Source: Aldehydirespirator sp965116195 (GTDB lineage: Bacteria > Actinomycetota > Acidimicrobiia > Acidimicrobiales > Aldehydirespiratoraceae). From it: a stretch of 64,000 nucleotides of DNA. Position numbers and translations under genes: made by a program. Every line of letters begins with the position of its first letter. Within the stretch, counting starts at the first letter, position 1. The notes below the pieces were generated by a model. It ran no database searches and was not told the origin of the DNA. It was given only the letters and a program-made list of their open reading frames with translations. The stretch spans positions 3,162,001 through 3,226,000 of the forward strand of contig OZ220491.1 in the NCBI GenBank assembly GCA_965116195.1. The letters run 5' to 3'. Below are positions 43,986-52,425 of the stretch, in pieces.

Positions 43986-45259
43986 TGAATCTTGTGCGCC
44001 GGCTGGCTGATGCCGTAGATCGTGGGCAGGCGATAGCTGTGGCCACGGTGGTGGACACCGCGCGCTCGGTGCCCCGTCATGCCGGGGCCAAGATGCTGGT
44101 GCATCGCGACGGCAGCATTGAGGGCACCGTCGGGGGAGGAGAGATGGAGGCTCGTGTGGTGGCCGAGGCGGTGTCCGCACTTGCTGATGGTCGCTGTCGT
44201 CTGCTGTCCTATCGTTTGGTTGATCCCGCCCGGGGTGATGCCGGTGTGTGCGGGGGCGACGTGCAGATCTTCGTGGAGCCGCACATGCCAGAGCCGACCA
44301 TTGCAGTCCTGGGGTACGGGCATGTGGGTCGGGCCGTCTGCCAACTGGCCCGATGGTTGGGCTTCAGGGTGGTCGCTGTGGATGACCGCCCCGGGATTGC
44401 TGATTCGGGGACTGCTGACCTTGCAGCAGTTGGCCATGGGATCGCTGATTCGGGCACGGCCGGTCACCGAGCAGACGGTCCGGGGTTTGCGGGTCACGGA
44501 TCAGGCGATCCGGAAGCCACTGGTCACGGATCAGGCGGTCCCGGAGCGACTGGTCATGGTGCAGGTGGTCACGGATCAGGCGATCCCGGAGCGACTGGTC
44601 ATGGTGCAGGTGGTCACGGATCAGGCGGTCCCGGAGCGACTGGTCATGGTGCAGGTGGTCACGGATCAGGCGGTCCCGGAGCGACTGGTCATGGTGCAGG
44701 TGGTCACGGATCAGGCGGTCCCGGAGCGACTGGTCATGGTGCAGGTGGTCACGGATCAGGCGGTCCCGAAGCGACTGGTCTTGGCGCAGGTGCCCATGGA
44801 GCAGATGGTCATGGTGCTGTTGGTAATGAAGTTGCTGACCTTCAGGCAGGTGGTCTCGGAGCAGTTGGCGGGAGGGTTGCCGGCCCGGAGAGTGATGGCA
44901 CGCAGGCAGCGAGTGGGTTCTTGGTTGGCTCGGTGTCTGAACTGCTGTCTGCTCACACTTTGGATCAGGATGTGTCGGTGGTGTTGGTGACCCGCAGCAC
45001 CGATGTGGACTCCGCAGCCCTGCCGGTGCTGCTTGGTACCGACGTGGGCTATGTGGGTGTCATGGGAAGTGAGCGCCGTTGGGCAACCACCAGAAGTCGC
45101 CTGGAAGCCGAGGGAGTTGACCCGGCGGCTCTGGATCGTGTTCACGCCCCGATCGGAATTGAAGTTAATGCCGAGACCCCCGAAGAGATAGCCCTGAGCA
45201 TCATGGCTGAAGTGGTGGCTCATCGTCGGTCGGTGAGTTCGATCAGTTCCAACGCGTGA
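43985..45259 (+). CDS. xdhC: XdhC-family molybdenum-hydroxylase maturation protein with a Gly/His repeat insert
   Basis: XdhC proteins bind sulfurated molybdenum cofactor and insert it into xanthine dehydrogenase-type enzymes. The product has the N-terminal domain (ATVVDTARSVPRHAGAKMLV, SIEGTVGGGEMEARV, GDAGVCGGDVQIFVEP) and the Rossmann domain (TIAVLGYGHVGRAVCQLARWLG, VGYVGVMGSERRW, VHAPIGIEVNAETPEEIALSIMAE). They are separated by about 150 residues of insert, mostly a 15-residue repeat (GHGSGGPGATGHGAG; 45-bp units, 44500-44780). The closest architecture I know is the N-terminal half of E. coli YqeB. GTG 43985 lies in the array; the frame is open to 43961. Confidence 0.87.
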   Translation: MNLVRRLADAVDRGQAIAVATVVDTARSVPRHAGAKMLVHRDGSIEGTVGGGEMEARVVAEAVSALADGRCRLLSYRLVDPARGDAGVCGGDVQIFVEPHMPEPTIAVLGYGHVGRAVCQLARWLGFRVVAVDDRPGIADSGTADLAAVGHGIADSGTAGHRADGPGFAGHGSGDPEATGHGSGGPGATGHGAGGHGSGDPGATGHGAGGHGSGGPGATGHGAGGHGSGGPGATGHGAGGHGSGGPGATGHGAGGHGSGGPEATGLGAGAHGADGHGAVGNEVADLQAGGLGAVGGRVAGPESDGTQAASGFLVGSVSELLSAHTLDQDVSVVLVTRSTDVDSAALPVLLGTDVGYVGVMGSERRWATTRSRLEAEGVDPAALDRVHAPIGIEVNAETPEEIALSIMAEVVAHRRSVSSISSNA

Positions 45260-45332
45260 TGGCTCTGAGCATCATGGCTGAAGTGGTGGCTCATCGTCGG
45301 TCGGTGAGTTCGATCAGTTCCAACGCGTGATG
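45191..45332. repeat. 71-bp tandem duplication spanning the xdhC stop
   Basis: Copy 1 (45191-45261) encodes the end of XdhC and its TGA. Copy 2 (45262-45332) repeats it with a one-base change near the start. A short third piece (TGGCGTTGAG) follows. Confidence 0.94.
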
Positions 45333-45384
45333 GCGTTGAGATGTGGGCTGAGCTGGTGGCTGACAGCGGGTCGGTGAGTAGTTG

Positions 45385-46293
45385 ATGGCTGCGGCTCGAC
45401 CGCTGTGCGTGCTCCGGGGTGGCGGCGATCTCGCCACCGGTGTGGCCTGGCATCTCAGCTGCGCCGGTTGGCCGGTGGTGGTGCTGGAGTTGCCGCAGCC
45501 CCTGACTGTGCGGCGAACTGTGGCGCTGTCCACGGCTGTGACCGACGGTGAGGTGACCGTGCAGAACATGAGGGGAGTGCTGGTCTCATCCGTGCATCAG
45601 GCTGCTGCCGTCGTTGCTGGCGGCGATGTGGCTGTCATGGTCGCGCCAGAGTTGGCAGCCGTTGCGGGCGAGTTGACGAAGGCCCATGCAGAAGTGTCGG
45701 TGTCGCCGGTGTCTCAGCGCCTCGGTGTGGTGGTTGACGCTCGCCTCGCCAAGCGCAATATCGATACCTCCGTCAACGATGCGGCGCTGGTGGTTGGGCT
45801 CGGGCCTGGTTTCGTTGCCGGTGAGGACTGTCATGTGGTCATCGAGACCATGCGAGGCCCCAACCTGGGCAAGGTGTATTCGTGGGGTTCGGCTCAGGCC
45901 GACACGGGCATACCTGCCGAGGTGGCAGGACACTCCGATGATCGGGTGCTGCGCGCGGATGTGGCCGGCAAGGTCACCTGGGAGGTCAGTATCGGCGATC
46001 CGGTGGCTGCGGGACAACGGTTGGGTGATGTGTCAGGCGTTGCGGTGTCGGCACCTTTTTCCGGCGTTTTGCGCGGCGCGATCCGCACGGGAACCACAGT
46101 GGCCGCCGGCCTCAAGATCGGTGATGTTGACCCCCGGGGTGATCCGACGGCCTGTCAGATGATCTCTGACAAGGCTTCGGCTGTTGGCACAGGAGTGCTG
46201 GAGGCGGTGCTGGCCAGCCCGGTGGGCGGTGTCGCTGGCGTCGCCGAAAGCACGGGCATCGCCGAGAGCGTGGGCCGTGTGGCAACTCAATAG
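45385..46293 (+). CDS. YqeB/EF2563-type selenium-dependent molybdenum hydroxylase system protein
   Basis: A 302-residue protein matching the C-terminal half of E. coli YqeB. It has CVLRGGGDLATGVAWHL, VLELPQPLTVRRTVALS, VVDARLAKRNIDTS, LVVGLGPGFVAGEDCHVVIET, RGPNLGKVYSWG, VAGKVTWEVSIGDPVAAGQ, GLKIGDVDPRGDP and SDKASAVGTGVLEAVL. In comparative genomics this family tracks with orphan SelD and labile-selenium molybdenum hydroxylases. Here it is separate from the XdhC half, with a repeat array between them. The biochemical role is not known. The start is ATG 45385 (TTG 45382 also possible). Confidence 0.87.
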   Translation: MAAARPLCVLRGGGDLATGVAWHLSCAGWPVVVLELPQPLTVRRTVALSTAVTDGEVTVQNMRGVLVSSVHQAAAVVAGGDVAVMVAPELAAVAGELTKAHAEVSVSPVSQRLGVVVDARLAKRNIDTSVNDAALVVGLGPGFVAGEDCHVVIETMRGPNLGKVYSWGSAQADTGIPAEVAGHSDDRVLRADVAGKVTWEVSIGDPVAAGQRLGDVSGVAVSAPFSGVLRGAIRTGTTVAAGLKIGDVDPRGDPTACQMISDKASAVGTGVLEAVLASPVGGVAGVAESTGIAESVGRVATQ

Positions 46294-46303
46294 GGTTGCT
46301 CCG

Positions 46304-47533
46304 GTGTTGAGGCCTGCCTTCAGTTTGATGCCGCACGGCTCGCTGGCTCGGGTGGTGGAATTGGCCCGACTGGCCGAGCAACTGGGCTATGAACGGTGCT
46401 GGGTTTATGACGAGGGTCTTGCCGCTCGGGATGTGTACGTCACCATGACAGCCATTGCGCAGGTCACCGAATCCTTGGAGATCGGCCCCGGCATCACCAA
46501 TCCCTATACGCGTCACGCTGGTGTCACCGCCGGGGCGATTGCCGCTGTTGACGAGTTGTCCGGTGGGCGAGCGTTTCTTGGGATCGGTGCCGGTGGCAGC
46601 CTCACGCTTGGCCCGCTCGCCATTGAGCGCAGCCGCCCCCTGACTGCCGTGCGCGAGACCATCAGGGCCTGCCGAGGTCTGTTCGCCGGGGAAACCGTGA
46701 CGGTGGACGGCGAGGTTGTAAGGCTTCGGGAGGCGTCGTTGCTGCATCCCCGCCCCCGGCCCGACATCGAGATCTGGCTGGCAGGTCGTGGGCCTCGCAT
46801 GCTGGAGTTGGGTGGGTCTGTCTGTGACGGCGTGTACCTGGACTTCGTCTACAAGCCCGAACTTCCCGAGATCACCTCACGGATCAACCACGCCGCTGGA
46901 CTCGCCGGTCGGGTCGTCGGCAAAGGTGGGCAAGGTGTCGGCGGAAGCGTCCAAAGTGTCGGCACTGTTGCTGAGGTGATGCCGGGCAGTCCAGCCGAGG
47001 TCCGAGGTGTCCGCAGGAGTGCCGAGAGTGTCGGCGAAGGTGCTGGCCAAGGTGTCGGCGATGGTGCTGGCCAAGGTGTCGGCGATGGTGCTGGCGACGG
47101 CGATGGTCAGGATGCTGGCGGGGTCGCTGACGAGGGTGCTGGGGCGGGCATTGGCGAGCCGCGGATTGCCTATTCCACGATGTTGGTGACAGATGAGGCC
47201 TCATTGCGATGTGCCAAGCTCAACATGACCTACCGGCTGGTGGACTCCCCACCGGAAGTTCAGGCGGCTATCGAAATGGCATCCTCGGATGTTGAGGCCA
47301 TCCGCTCTGCCATGGCCGATGGTCTGCCCGCAGCCGCGAGGCTGGTGCGTGACGACTGGATCAGGCCTTTTGTGGTGGCGGGAACTCCCGCCGAGTGTCG
47401 CACCGAGTTGCAGAGCCTGGCGGACGAGCACGGGTTCGACTCCTTCGTGGTGCCACTCCTTGATGACAGCCTGGCCGAGGACCTGCTCCATGTGGGTGCG
47501 GAAGTCCTCTGCCCTGCGTGTACGACGAGGTGA
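46304..47533 (+). CDS. LLM-class oxidoreductase (F420/Mer-like) with a Gly/Val repeat insert
   Basis: A luciferase-like monooxygenase of the F420-dependent group: FSLMPHGSLARVVELARLAEQ, YERCWVYDEGLAARDVYVTM, LEIGPGITNPYTRHAGVTAGAIAAVDELSGGRAFLGIGAG, and RPDIEIWLAGRGPRMLELGG. Residues of about 205-285 are a Gly/Val/Ala repeat (for example GAGQGVGD, 24-bp units, 46920-47160) inserted before the final helices. I chose GTG 46304 because it follows the YqeB-like stop by 10 bases; the frame is open to 46184. It may act on the same substrate chain as the hydroxylase locus or simply be co-transcribed. Confidence 0.8.
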   Translation: MLRPAFSLMPHGSLARVVELARLAEQLGYERCWVYDEGLAARDVYVTMTAIAQVTESLEIGPGITNPYTRHAGVTAGAIAAVDELSGGRAFLGIGAGGSLTLGPLAIERSRPLTAVRETIRACRGLFAGETVTVDGEVVRLREASLLHPRPRPDIEIWLAGRGPRMLELGGSVCDGVYLDFVYKPELPEITSRINHAAGLAGRVVGKGGQGVGGSVQSVGTVAEVMPGSPAEVRGVRRSAESVGEGAGQGVGDGAGQGVGDGAGDGDGQDAGGVADEGAGAGIGEPRIAYSTMLVTDEASLRCAKLNMTYRLVDSPPEVQAAIEMASSDVEAIRSAMADGLPAAARLVRDDWIRPFVVAGTPAECRTELQSLADEHGFDSFVVPLLDDSLAEDLLHVGAEVLCPACTTR

Positions 47534-47940
47534 TGGGAGTGACCTGCTCCACGTGGGTGCGGAAGTCCTGTGACTTACAGGTTTCTGCTCAGCATCTCCC
47601 ATGCCTGCTCCATGTGGGTGCGGAGGTCCTGGGTCGTGGTGGCACATGAATTCGGGATCTGGCTCCCGTACTCCATGTGGGGGTAGAAGCCCTGGTTGCA
47701 GTTTCACAAGTTGAACAGGGTCTCCATGCTGCTCTCTTTGTGCAGAAGGCTGGTTTTGCTGGACTGTTCGGCGGGTTTCGCAAGTTGAACAGGGTCTCCA
47801 TGCTGCTCTCAGCAGGTCAAACACCGGACCTGCTCAGTAAGCCCCACATCCGGCATCGAGGCATCGCATTTGACTCAGGCCGCCAAGGTTCAAACACCGG
47901 ACCTGCTCAGCAAGCCCAATATCCAAAAGACTTGGGTTGG
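47481..47940. repeat. 61-bp array copying the LLM gene end, and a second repeat pair
   Basis: CCTGCTCCATGTGGGTGCGG, coding in the gene at 47482, recurs at 47543 and 47604, with a degenerate copy near 47669. Then GCAAGTTGAACAGGGTCTCC with its flanks occurs twice (about 47707 and 47780), and AAACACCGGACCTGCTCAG occurs twice (about 47818 and 47891). No gene is present before 48085. Confidence 0.85.
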
Positions 47941-47960
47941 ATAAAAATTATCTAAAAAGG

Positions 47961-47988
47961 TTGCACATGTACTGAGCTGCGATATAGT
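47961..47988 (+). promoter_or_regulatory. Sigma-70-like promoter of the tad pilus operon
   Basis: TTGCAC (47961-47966), a 16-base spacer and TATAGT (47983-47988), with an A/T-rich stretch just upstream. The start of tadZ lies about 90 bases downstream. Confidence 0.55.
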
Positions 47989-48084
47989 GCAGTCTGGTTC
48001 GGTTCGCAGGAGGCCGTTCCAGACAGGCGAGTCCAGACTCGTGCCCCTCCCGCCCTCACAACACCAACGGGCAAGGAGATGCGC

Positions 48085-48735
48085 ATGATTATCTGGTACT
48101 GGTCAGTCAAGGGAGGGGTGGGTACCTCAGTGGTTGCAGCCGCTACGGCGATCCGGCTGGCTTCGGATGACCACGACACGACCCTGGTTGATCTGGTTGG
48201 CGATCAGCCGGCGTTGCTGGGTGTGGCCGCACCTGTGTTTGACTGCGAGCCTGGATTGGGAGACTGGCTGGCGGCTGGCGACGGAGTTGCCGCGGATGCC
48301 CTGGGTCGTCTGCTCATCGACGTGGGCCCGGGACTGCGGCTGATGCGTGCCGGGAATGCCGTCCCAACGCTCGTGCCACACCAGCGGCCGCGTCTGCAGC
48401 TGGCATTGGAGGTGCTGGCCCGCAACGGTCCGGTCGTCGTTGATGCCGGTCTTGACCTCTGCGAGGCGCGTGCTGACCTGCGCACGACGGTTTGCGTATT
48501 GCGCTCCTGCTATCTGGCGCTGAGCCGCGCCCAGCACACACCCGGCCCCTATGACCGGGTCATGCTGGTGGAAGAGCCCGGCAGGGCGCTGCGCCCCCGT
48601 GACGTGGCCGCTGCGGTCGGAGCATCAACGGTTGAGCGTGTCCCCTGGGATCCCAGGGTCGCCAGATCAGTTGACGCAGGGACCATCGTGAGCATGCTGC
48701 CCCAGCCGCTACGTCGTTTCGAGCTACCACAATGA
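48085..48735 (+). CDS. tadZ: ParA/MinD-like ATPase, TadZ/CpaE-type pilus localisation protein
   Basis: A 216-residue P-loop ATPase with the deviant Walker A SVKGGVGTSVVAAATAIRLA and DLVGDQPALLGV. It is short for TadZ/CpaE, which usually have an extra receiver domain. Its place at the head of a tadA-tadB-tadC operon points to polar positioning or assembly control of the pilus. Of two in-frame ATGs I chose 48085, 6 bases after AAGGAG; 48079 touches it. The stop overlaps tadA by 4 bp. Confidence 0.8.
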   Translation: MIIWYWSVKGGVGTSVVAAATAIRLASDDHDTTLVDLVGDQPALLGVAAPVFDCEPGLGDWLAAGDGVAADALGRLLIDVGPGLRLMRAGNAVPTLVPHQRPRLQLALEVLARNGPVVVDAGLDLCEARADLRTTVCVLRSCYLALSRAQHTPGPYDRVMLVEEPGRALRPRDVAAAVGASTVERVPWDPRVARSVDAGTIVSMLPQPLRRFELPQ

Positions 48736-50066
48736 CCGGAACCGGGTCAACATCCTCGGCGGGTTTGGTGGAGGGTGCGGTGCCTGTGGGCGTGCCCGGT
48801 CCGGTGGGTGGTTCTGTGGCTTCGGCGGGTTTGGTGGAGGCTGCGGTGCCGGTTGACGCGCCCGATCCGGTGAGCGGGTCAACATCCTCGGCGGGTTTGG
48901 TGGAGGGTGCGGTGCCCGCCGGCGTGCCCGGTCCGGTGAGTGGTTCTGTGGCTTCGGCGGGTTTGGTGGAGGCTGTGCATTGTCGTGTGCTTGACATCCT
49001 GGCCAAAAGTGCCTCCGGTGTCGTGGACATTGCCGGGATCGTCCGCGCAACCGAACCGTTGGCCTCTGCTGCGGTTGTGGATGATGTTGTTGCCACGGTC
49101 ACGGCCCGGGTTGACGGTCTCGGCCCCGTTGACCCGCTGCTGCGTGATCCTGACATCAACGAGGTGATGGTCAACGGCCCCGGCCCGGTGTGGATTGAGC
49201 GTGACGGAAATGTGTACCGCAGCGGTGTGACTCTCGACCGGGCTGCCACAGATCTGCTCATCGAGCGCATAGTGGCACCACTCGGGCGACGGGTTGATCA
49301 GCGTGCGCCCTTTGCCGATGGCCGTTTGCGTGACGGCTCCCGTGTGCATGTGGTGGTACCGCCCATCGCGGTGGACGGGCCCTATGTCACGATCCGCCGC
49401 TTTGTGGTGCGACAGGTCGCATTGGAGATGTTTGCGGAAGCACCGGTGACGGCCCTGCTCGCCAGCCTCATCAGCAGGGGTGCCAACCTGGTGGTGAGCG
49501 GGGGAACGGGTGCTGGCAAAACAACTCTGCTCAACGCTCTGGCAGCGCAGGTCGGGTCAGAGCAACGGATGATCACGATTGAGGATGCTGCCGAGCTACA
49601 ACTCGAGCATCCACATGTGGTGCGCCTGGAGGCGCGCCCGGACTCGCGAGAGGGCACAGGCGCAGTCACCATCCGCGATCTGGTGCGAAATGCGCTGCGG
49701 ATGCGCCCGGACCGGCTGGTGGTGGGAGAGGTACGAGGGCCGGAGGCGCTTGACCTGCTCCACGCTCTCAACACGGGTCATGCCGGCTGTCTCTCCACCG
49801 TGCATGCCAATGGTCCGGTTGATGCGCTGCGCCGACTCGCCACTCTCGCCACCGCAGCCGATGAGCGACTGCCGGTGGAGGCGGTGCGTGAACATGTCAC
49901 CTCCGCCATTGATGCGGTAGTGCATCTGGGACGCGCCCCCGACGGCAAGCGACGTGTCCAGGCTGTTGCCGAAGTGGTGGCCCACGACCAGGTCAGCCAG
50001 CTCGCCGACCACAGGTCCGTGATCGCGCCTCTGCAGCGGGCGGCGCGGCTGCTGGAGCGATCATGA
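48732..50066 (+). CDS. tadA: TadA/CpaF-type secretion ATPase with an N-terminal repeat
   Basis: A hexameric type II/IV secretion ATPase that powers Tad (type IVc) pilus assembly. Motifs include LLRDPDINEVMVNGPGPVWI, DQRAPFADGRLRDGSRVHVV, Walker A VVSGGTGAGKTTLLNAL, the Asp box ITIEDAAELQLEHPHVVRLE, and Walker B/His-box region DRLVVGEVRGPEALDLLHAL with GHAGCLSTVHANG. The first 80 residues are a 44-residue repeat in two copies (132-bp units from 48744 and 48876; TSSAGLVEG and VASAGLVEA halves) with no counterpart in TadA proteins. It is coupled to both neighbours by ATGA overlaps. Confidence 0.93.
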   Translation: MTGTGSTSSAGLVEGAVPVGVPGPVGGSVASAGLVEAAVPVDAPDPVSGSTSSAGLVEGAVPAGVPGPVSGSVASAGLVEAVHCRVLDILAKSASGVVDIAGIVRATEPLASAAVVDDVVATVTARVDGLGPVDPLLRDPDINEVMVNGPGPVWIERDGNVYRSGVTLDRAATDLLIERIVAPLGRRVDQRAPFADGRLRDGSRVHVVVPPIAVDGPYVTIRRFVVRQVALEMFAEAPVTALLASLISRGANLVVSGGTGAGKTTLLNALAAQVGSEQRMITIEDAAELQLEHPHVVRLEARPDSREGTGAVTIRDLVRNALRMRPDRLVVGEVRGPEALDLLHALNTGHAGCLSTVHANGPVDALRRLATLATAADERLPVEAVREHVTSAIDAVVHLGRAPDGKRRVQAVAEVVAHDQVSQLADHRSVIAPLQRAARLLERS

Positions 50067-51100
50067 CAGCGCTACTCGCGGCAGTGTTCACCTACCTTGC
50101 GTTGGCCCCGGAGCCGTTACGGGTGCGGGGACGACAAAGGCACCACAGTGCTGCATCCGTTCCGTTGTTGTTCAATGACCCGGGGCCACAAACCCGGGTA
50201 TCGGTCGCCGGTGGCGGACGTTTGCAAAGCCCGGCAGTCGGTGGGCACGGTTCCGCGTCAACGGGACCCGGTTCGCTGTTGACAGTTCCACCGACGGCGG
50301 GCCCGAGCTCGCGGTTGACACGTACAGCGACCGTCGGCCCGAGTTCCCTTTTGACATTTACACCGACCGTCGGCCCGAGCTCCCTGTTGACAGGTCCACC
50401 GACGGCGGGCGCGGCTTCACTGCTGACACGTCCAGGAAAGGCGCTGGCTGTGCTGTCGGGCAGTCTCAGACGCCTTCGGGCAAGGGCGCGGCGCAGTCTC
50501 GGAACTGATGATGTTGCGCAGGCTCTGGAACTGGCGGCGAGGTCCCTGCGAGGTGGTGCCTCGCTGTTGACAGCACTGGGCACGGTCTCCAATGAACTGC
50601 CCGAGGTCGGGTTGGGCGATGTGGTCAGACGGGTGGAGCACGGCATGGGTCTCAAGGAGGCTCTGGACCACTGGGTCAATGGCAGGGTCGCCGAAGCCCG
50701 GACAGTCGCGACGCGGCTGGTTCGCGGCGGGGTGCGGGCTGAGATCGGTGACCGTGGCAGGGCCGAACGTCAGACAGCCGCGGCTTTGCTGGTGCTCGGG
50801 CACAGTTCTGGCGCAGCGATGGCATCCAGCCTTGACAGGGCCGCAGCGTCACTGCGTCAACGCCGCACTCTCGGCGACGAGATACGTGCTCTCACGGCGC
50901 AGACCCGTGCCTCGGCCGCAGTGGTGGCGTTGGCACCGGCCGGGTTGGCCGTGGTCATCGCCGCCGTTGACCCGCAGGCCCTGGGAGTGCTATTCACCAC
51001 ACCGATCGGGTTGGTGGCGCTGGTGACAGGTCTGGTGCTTGAGGGTCTCGGACTGTGGTGGATGAACAGGCTGTGCCGGGGTGTTGCCAGATGGGCCTGA
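50063..51100 (+). CDS. tadB: TadB-like pilus inner-membrane protein (type II secretion F fold)
   Basis: A 345-residue membrane protein with the T2SSF domain in its second half: VAQALELAARSLRGGASLLTALG, MGLKEALDHWV, LVLGHSSGAAMASSLDRAAASLRQRR, and two C-terminal hydrophobic segments (ASAAVVALAPAGLAVVIAAV and LVALVTGLVLEGLGLWW). Residues of about 70-125 are a repeat built on PTVGPSSLLT (about 50270-50430). It forms the platform of the Tad pilus with TadC. It overlaps tadA by 4 bp, and its stop seeds the next array. Confidence 0.87.
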   Translation: MTALLAAVFTYLALAPEPLRVRGRQRHHSAASVPLLFNDPGPQTRVSVAGGGRLQSPAVGGHGSASTGPGSLLTVPPTAGPSSRLTRTATVGPSSLLTFTPTVGPSSLLTGPPTAGAASLLTRPGKALAVLSGSLRRLRARARRSLGTDDVAQALELAARSLRGGASLLTALGTVSNELPEVGLGDVVRRVEHGMGLKEALDHWVNGRVAEARTVATRLVRGGVRAEIGDRGRAERQTAAALLVLGHSSGAAMASSLDRAAASLRQRRTLGDEIRALTAQTRASAAVVALAPAGLAVVIAAVDPQALGVLFTTPIGLVALVTGLVLEGLGLWWMNRLCRGVARWA

Positions 51101-51236
51101 GCGTTTTCCAACGATGCAGGAACACATCGGCCCGATTCCAGAAAATGTCCTGCGGTTGCCAGATGGGCCTGAGCGTTTTCCAACGGTGCAGGTGCGGGAG
51201 TCGCCTCACCCGGACAAAGTGCCGGGGTGTTGCCGA
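51083..51236. repeat. 72/74-bp array copying the tadB 3' end
   Basis: GTTGCCAGATGGGCCTGAGC (tadB end with TGA) at 51083 recurs at 51155; GTTGCCGAATGAACC at 51229 carries the tadC start. The array joins the end of tadB to the start of tadC. Confidence 0.9.
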
Positions 51237-52034
51237 ATGAACCCTGGCGTTCTGGCACTGGCGGGTGCGCTGGTGGTGTTCGCGGTGATCGCTGTGCCGT
51301 CTGTGGATCACGGCAGGGTGCGTCGTCGTGTACTTCGCTCAGGTGAGCGGTCCCGCTCAGATGAGCGGCCCACCAAAGGGTTGCGGCATGGGTTGGCAGC
51401 GGTGGGGCGCAGCCTGGCAGGCGGCGCAGTGCAACCCGAAGACGAGGCCCTGGTCGGCGCAGCCGCCTTCGGCCTGGTGGCAGCCGTGGTTGTGCTGGGT
51501 GTCTTCGCAGGACTGCTTGCTCTGTTGGCGGTGCTGGCGGTGATCGCCGCCCGGCTACGTTCTCGTCGGCGTGAACGCCAACTGCTGATTGACAGGGGCC
51601 TGCCTGATGTGATTGATCTGCTGTCACTGGTGGTGAGTGCAGGCAGACCGGTCTCGCTCGGCTTTGCTGACGTGTGCCCCCGCCTACCCGAGCCGTACCG
51701 CACGGAATTCGCCAGAGTGCTGCGACGCAGCGCAGCCGGGGAGCCGTTCGCCGAATCGGTCAGACAGCTGCGTCACAGGATCGGGCCTCAGGTCAACGCC
51801 GTGGTTCATGCCGTCGTCGCGGCCGAGATGGACGGTGCCCCGCTCGAGCCGGCGCTGCTACGCGCCGGTGATGAGGCACAGCGCCGCCGCCGTGTCCGGG
51901 CCGAGGAGGCCGCTCGCCGTGTGCCGGTGGCCATGCTCTTCCCTCTGGTGTTCTGCATCCTGCCCTCGTTTTGCCTGCTGACCATCGTCCCGGTGTTGCT
52001 GGGATCTCTGGCCGGATTGCAGCTTCCCGGTTGA
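51237..52034 (+). CDS. tadC: TadC-like pilus inner-membrane protein
   Basis: A 265-residue protein with the second T2SSF domain of the Tad platform. It has hydrophobic segments near the N-terminus (LALAGALVVFAVIAVPS and GLVAAVVVLGVFAGLLALLA), the cytoplasmic DVIDLLSLVVSAGRPVSLGF and RTEFARVLRRSAAGEPFAES, and a final pair (AMLFPLVFCILPSFCLLTIV). I chose ATG 51237; the frame upstream reads only array sequence. It functions with TadB. Confidence 0.87.
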   Translation: MNPGVLALAGALVVFAVIAVPSVDHGRVRRRVLRSGERSRSDERPTKGLRHGLAAVGRSLAGGAVQPEDEALVGAAAFGLVAAVVVLGVFAGLLALLAVLAVIAARLRSRRRERQLLIDRGLPDVIDLLSLVVSAGRPVSLGFADVCPRLPEPYRTEFARVLRRSAAGEPFAESVRQLRHRIGPQVNAVVHAVVAAEMDGAPLEPALLRAGDEAQRRRRVRAEEAARRVPVAMLFPLVFCILPSFCLLTIVPVLLGSLAGLQLPG

Positions 52035-52045
52035 GTTGGCTGCGA

Positions 52046-52170
52046 AGTACCCGAAGTACCTGGAGTACCCGAACTACCCGGGACCGATACACATCAGCCG
52101 GTTCCAACAGGGCAAGCACAGCCGGGAGTACCTGAAGTACCGAACTACCCGAGACCGATACACCCAGAAG
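52046..52170. repeat. Two-copy repeat before the pilin gene
   Basis: GAAGTACCTGGAGTACCCGA with ACTACCCGGGACCGATACAC (about 52046) is repeated near 52127 as GAGTACCTGAAGTACCGAAC with TACCCGAGACCGATACACC. Confidence 0.85.
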
Positions 52171-52179
52171 GGGGAAGTC

Positions 52180-52425
52180 ATGCGTATGCGTAAATGGAAC
52201 TGGATCAGAGACCTGCCGGTGGTGCTGAGCATCAGGATCACCGAGACCGTTCTTGGCGTGGGGCGACGGACAGGGGATCGTGGCCAGACGACCGCGGAAT
52301 ACGCCCTGGTAATCGTCGGAGCAGCTGCGGTGGCACTGCTGGTGTTGGCCTGGGCAACGGGCACCGGCAGGATCGGGTCGTTGCTGGATGCCATCGTGGA
52401 CCGCGTGGAGGCGATGGTCACATGA
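52180..52425 (+). CDS. Flp-type pilin of the DUF4244 group
   Basis: An 81-residue protein with a basic N-terminus and the prepilin-like core DRGQTTAEYALVIVGAAAVALLVLAWATG. The Glu at the fifth position of the hydrophobic region and the single helix are typical of actinobacterial Tad pilins annotated DUF4244. It is the likely major subunit. ATG 52180 follows GAAGGGGGAAG. No prepilin peptidase gene is in the window. Confidence 0.85.
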   Translation: MRMRKWNWIRDLPVVLSIRITETVLGVGRRTGDRGQTTAEYALVIVGAAAVALLVLAWATGTGRIGSLLDAIVDRVEAMVT

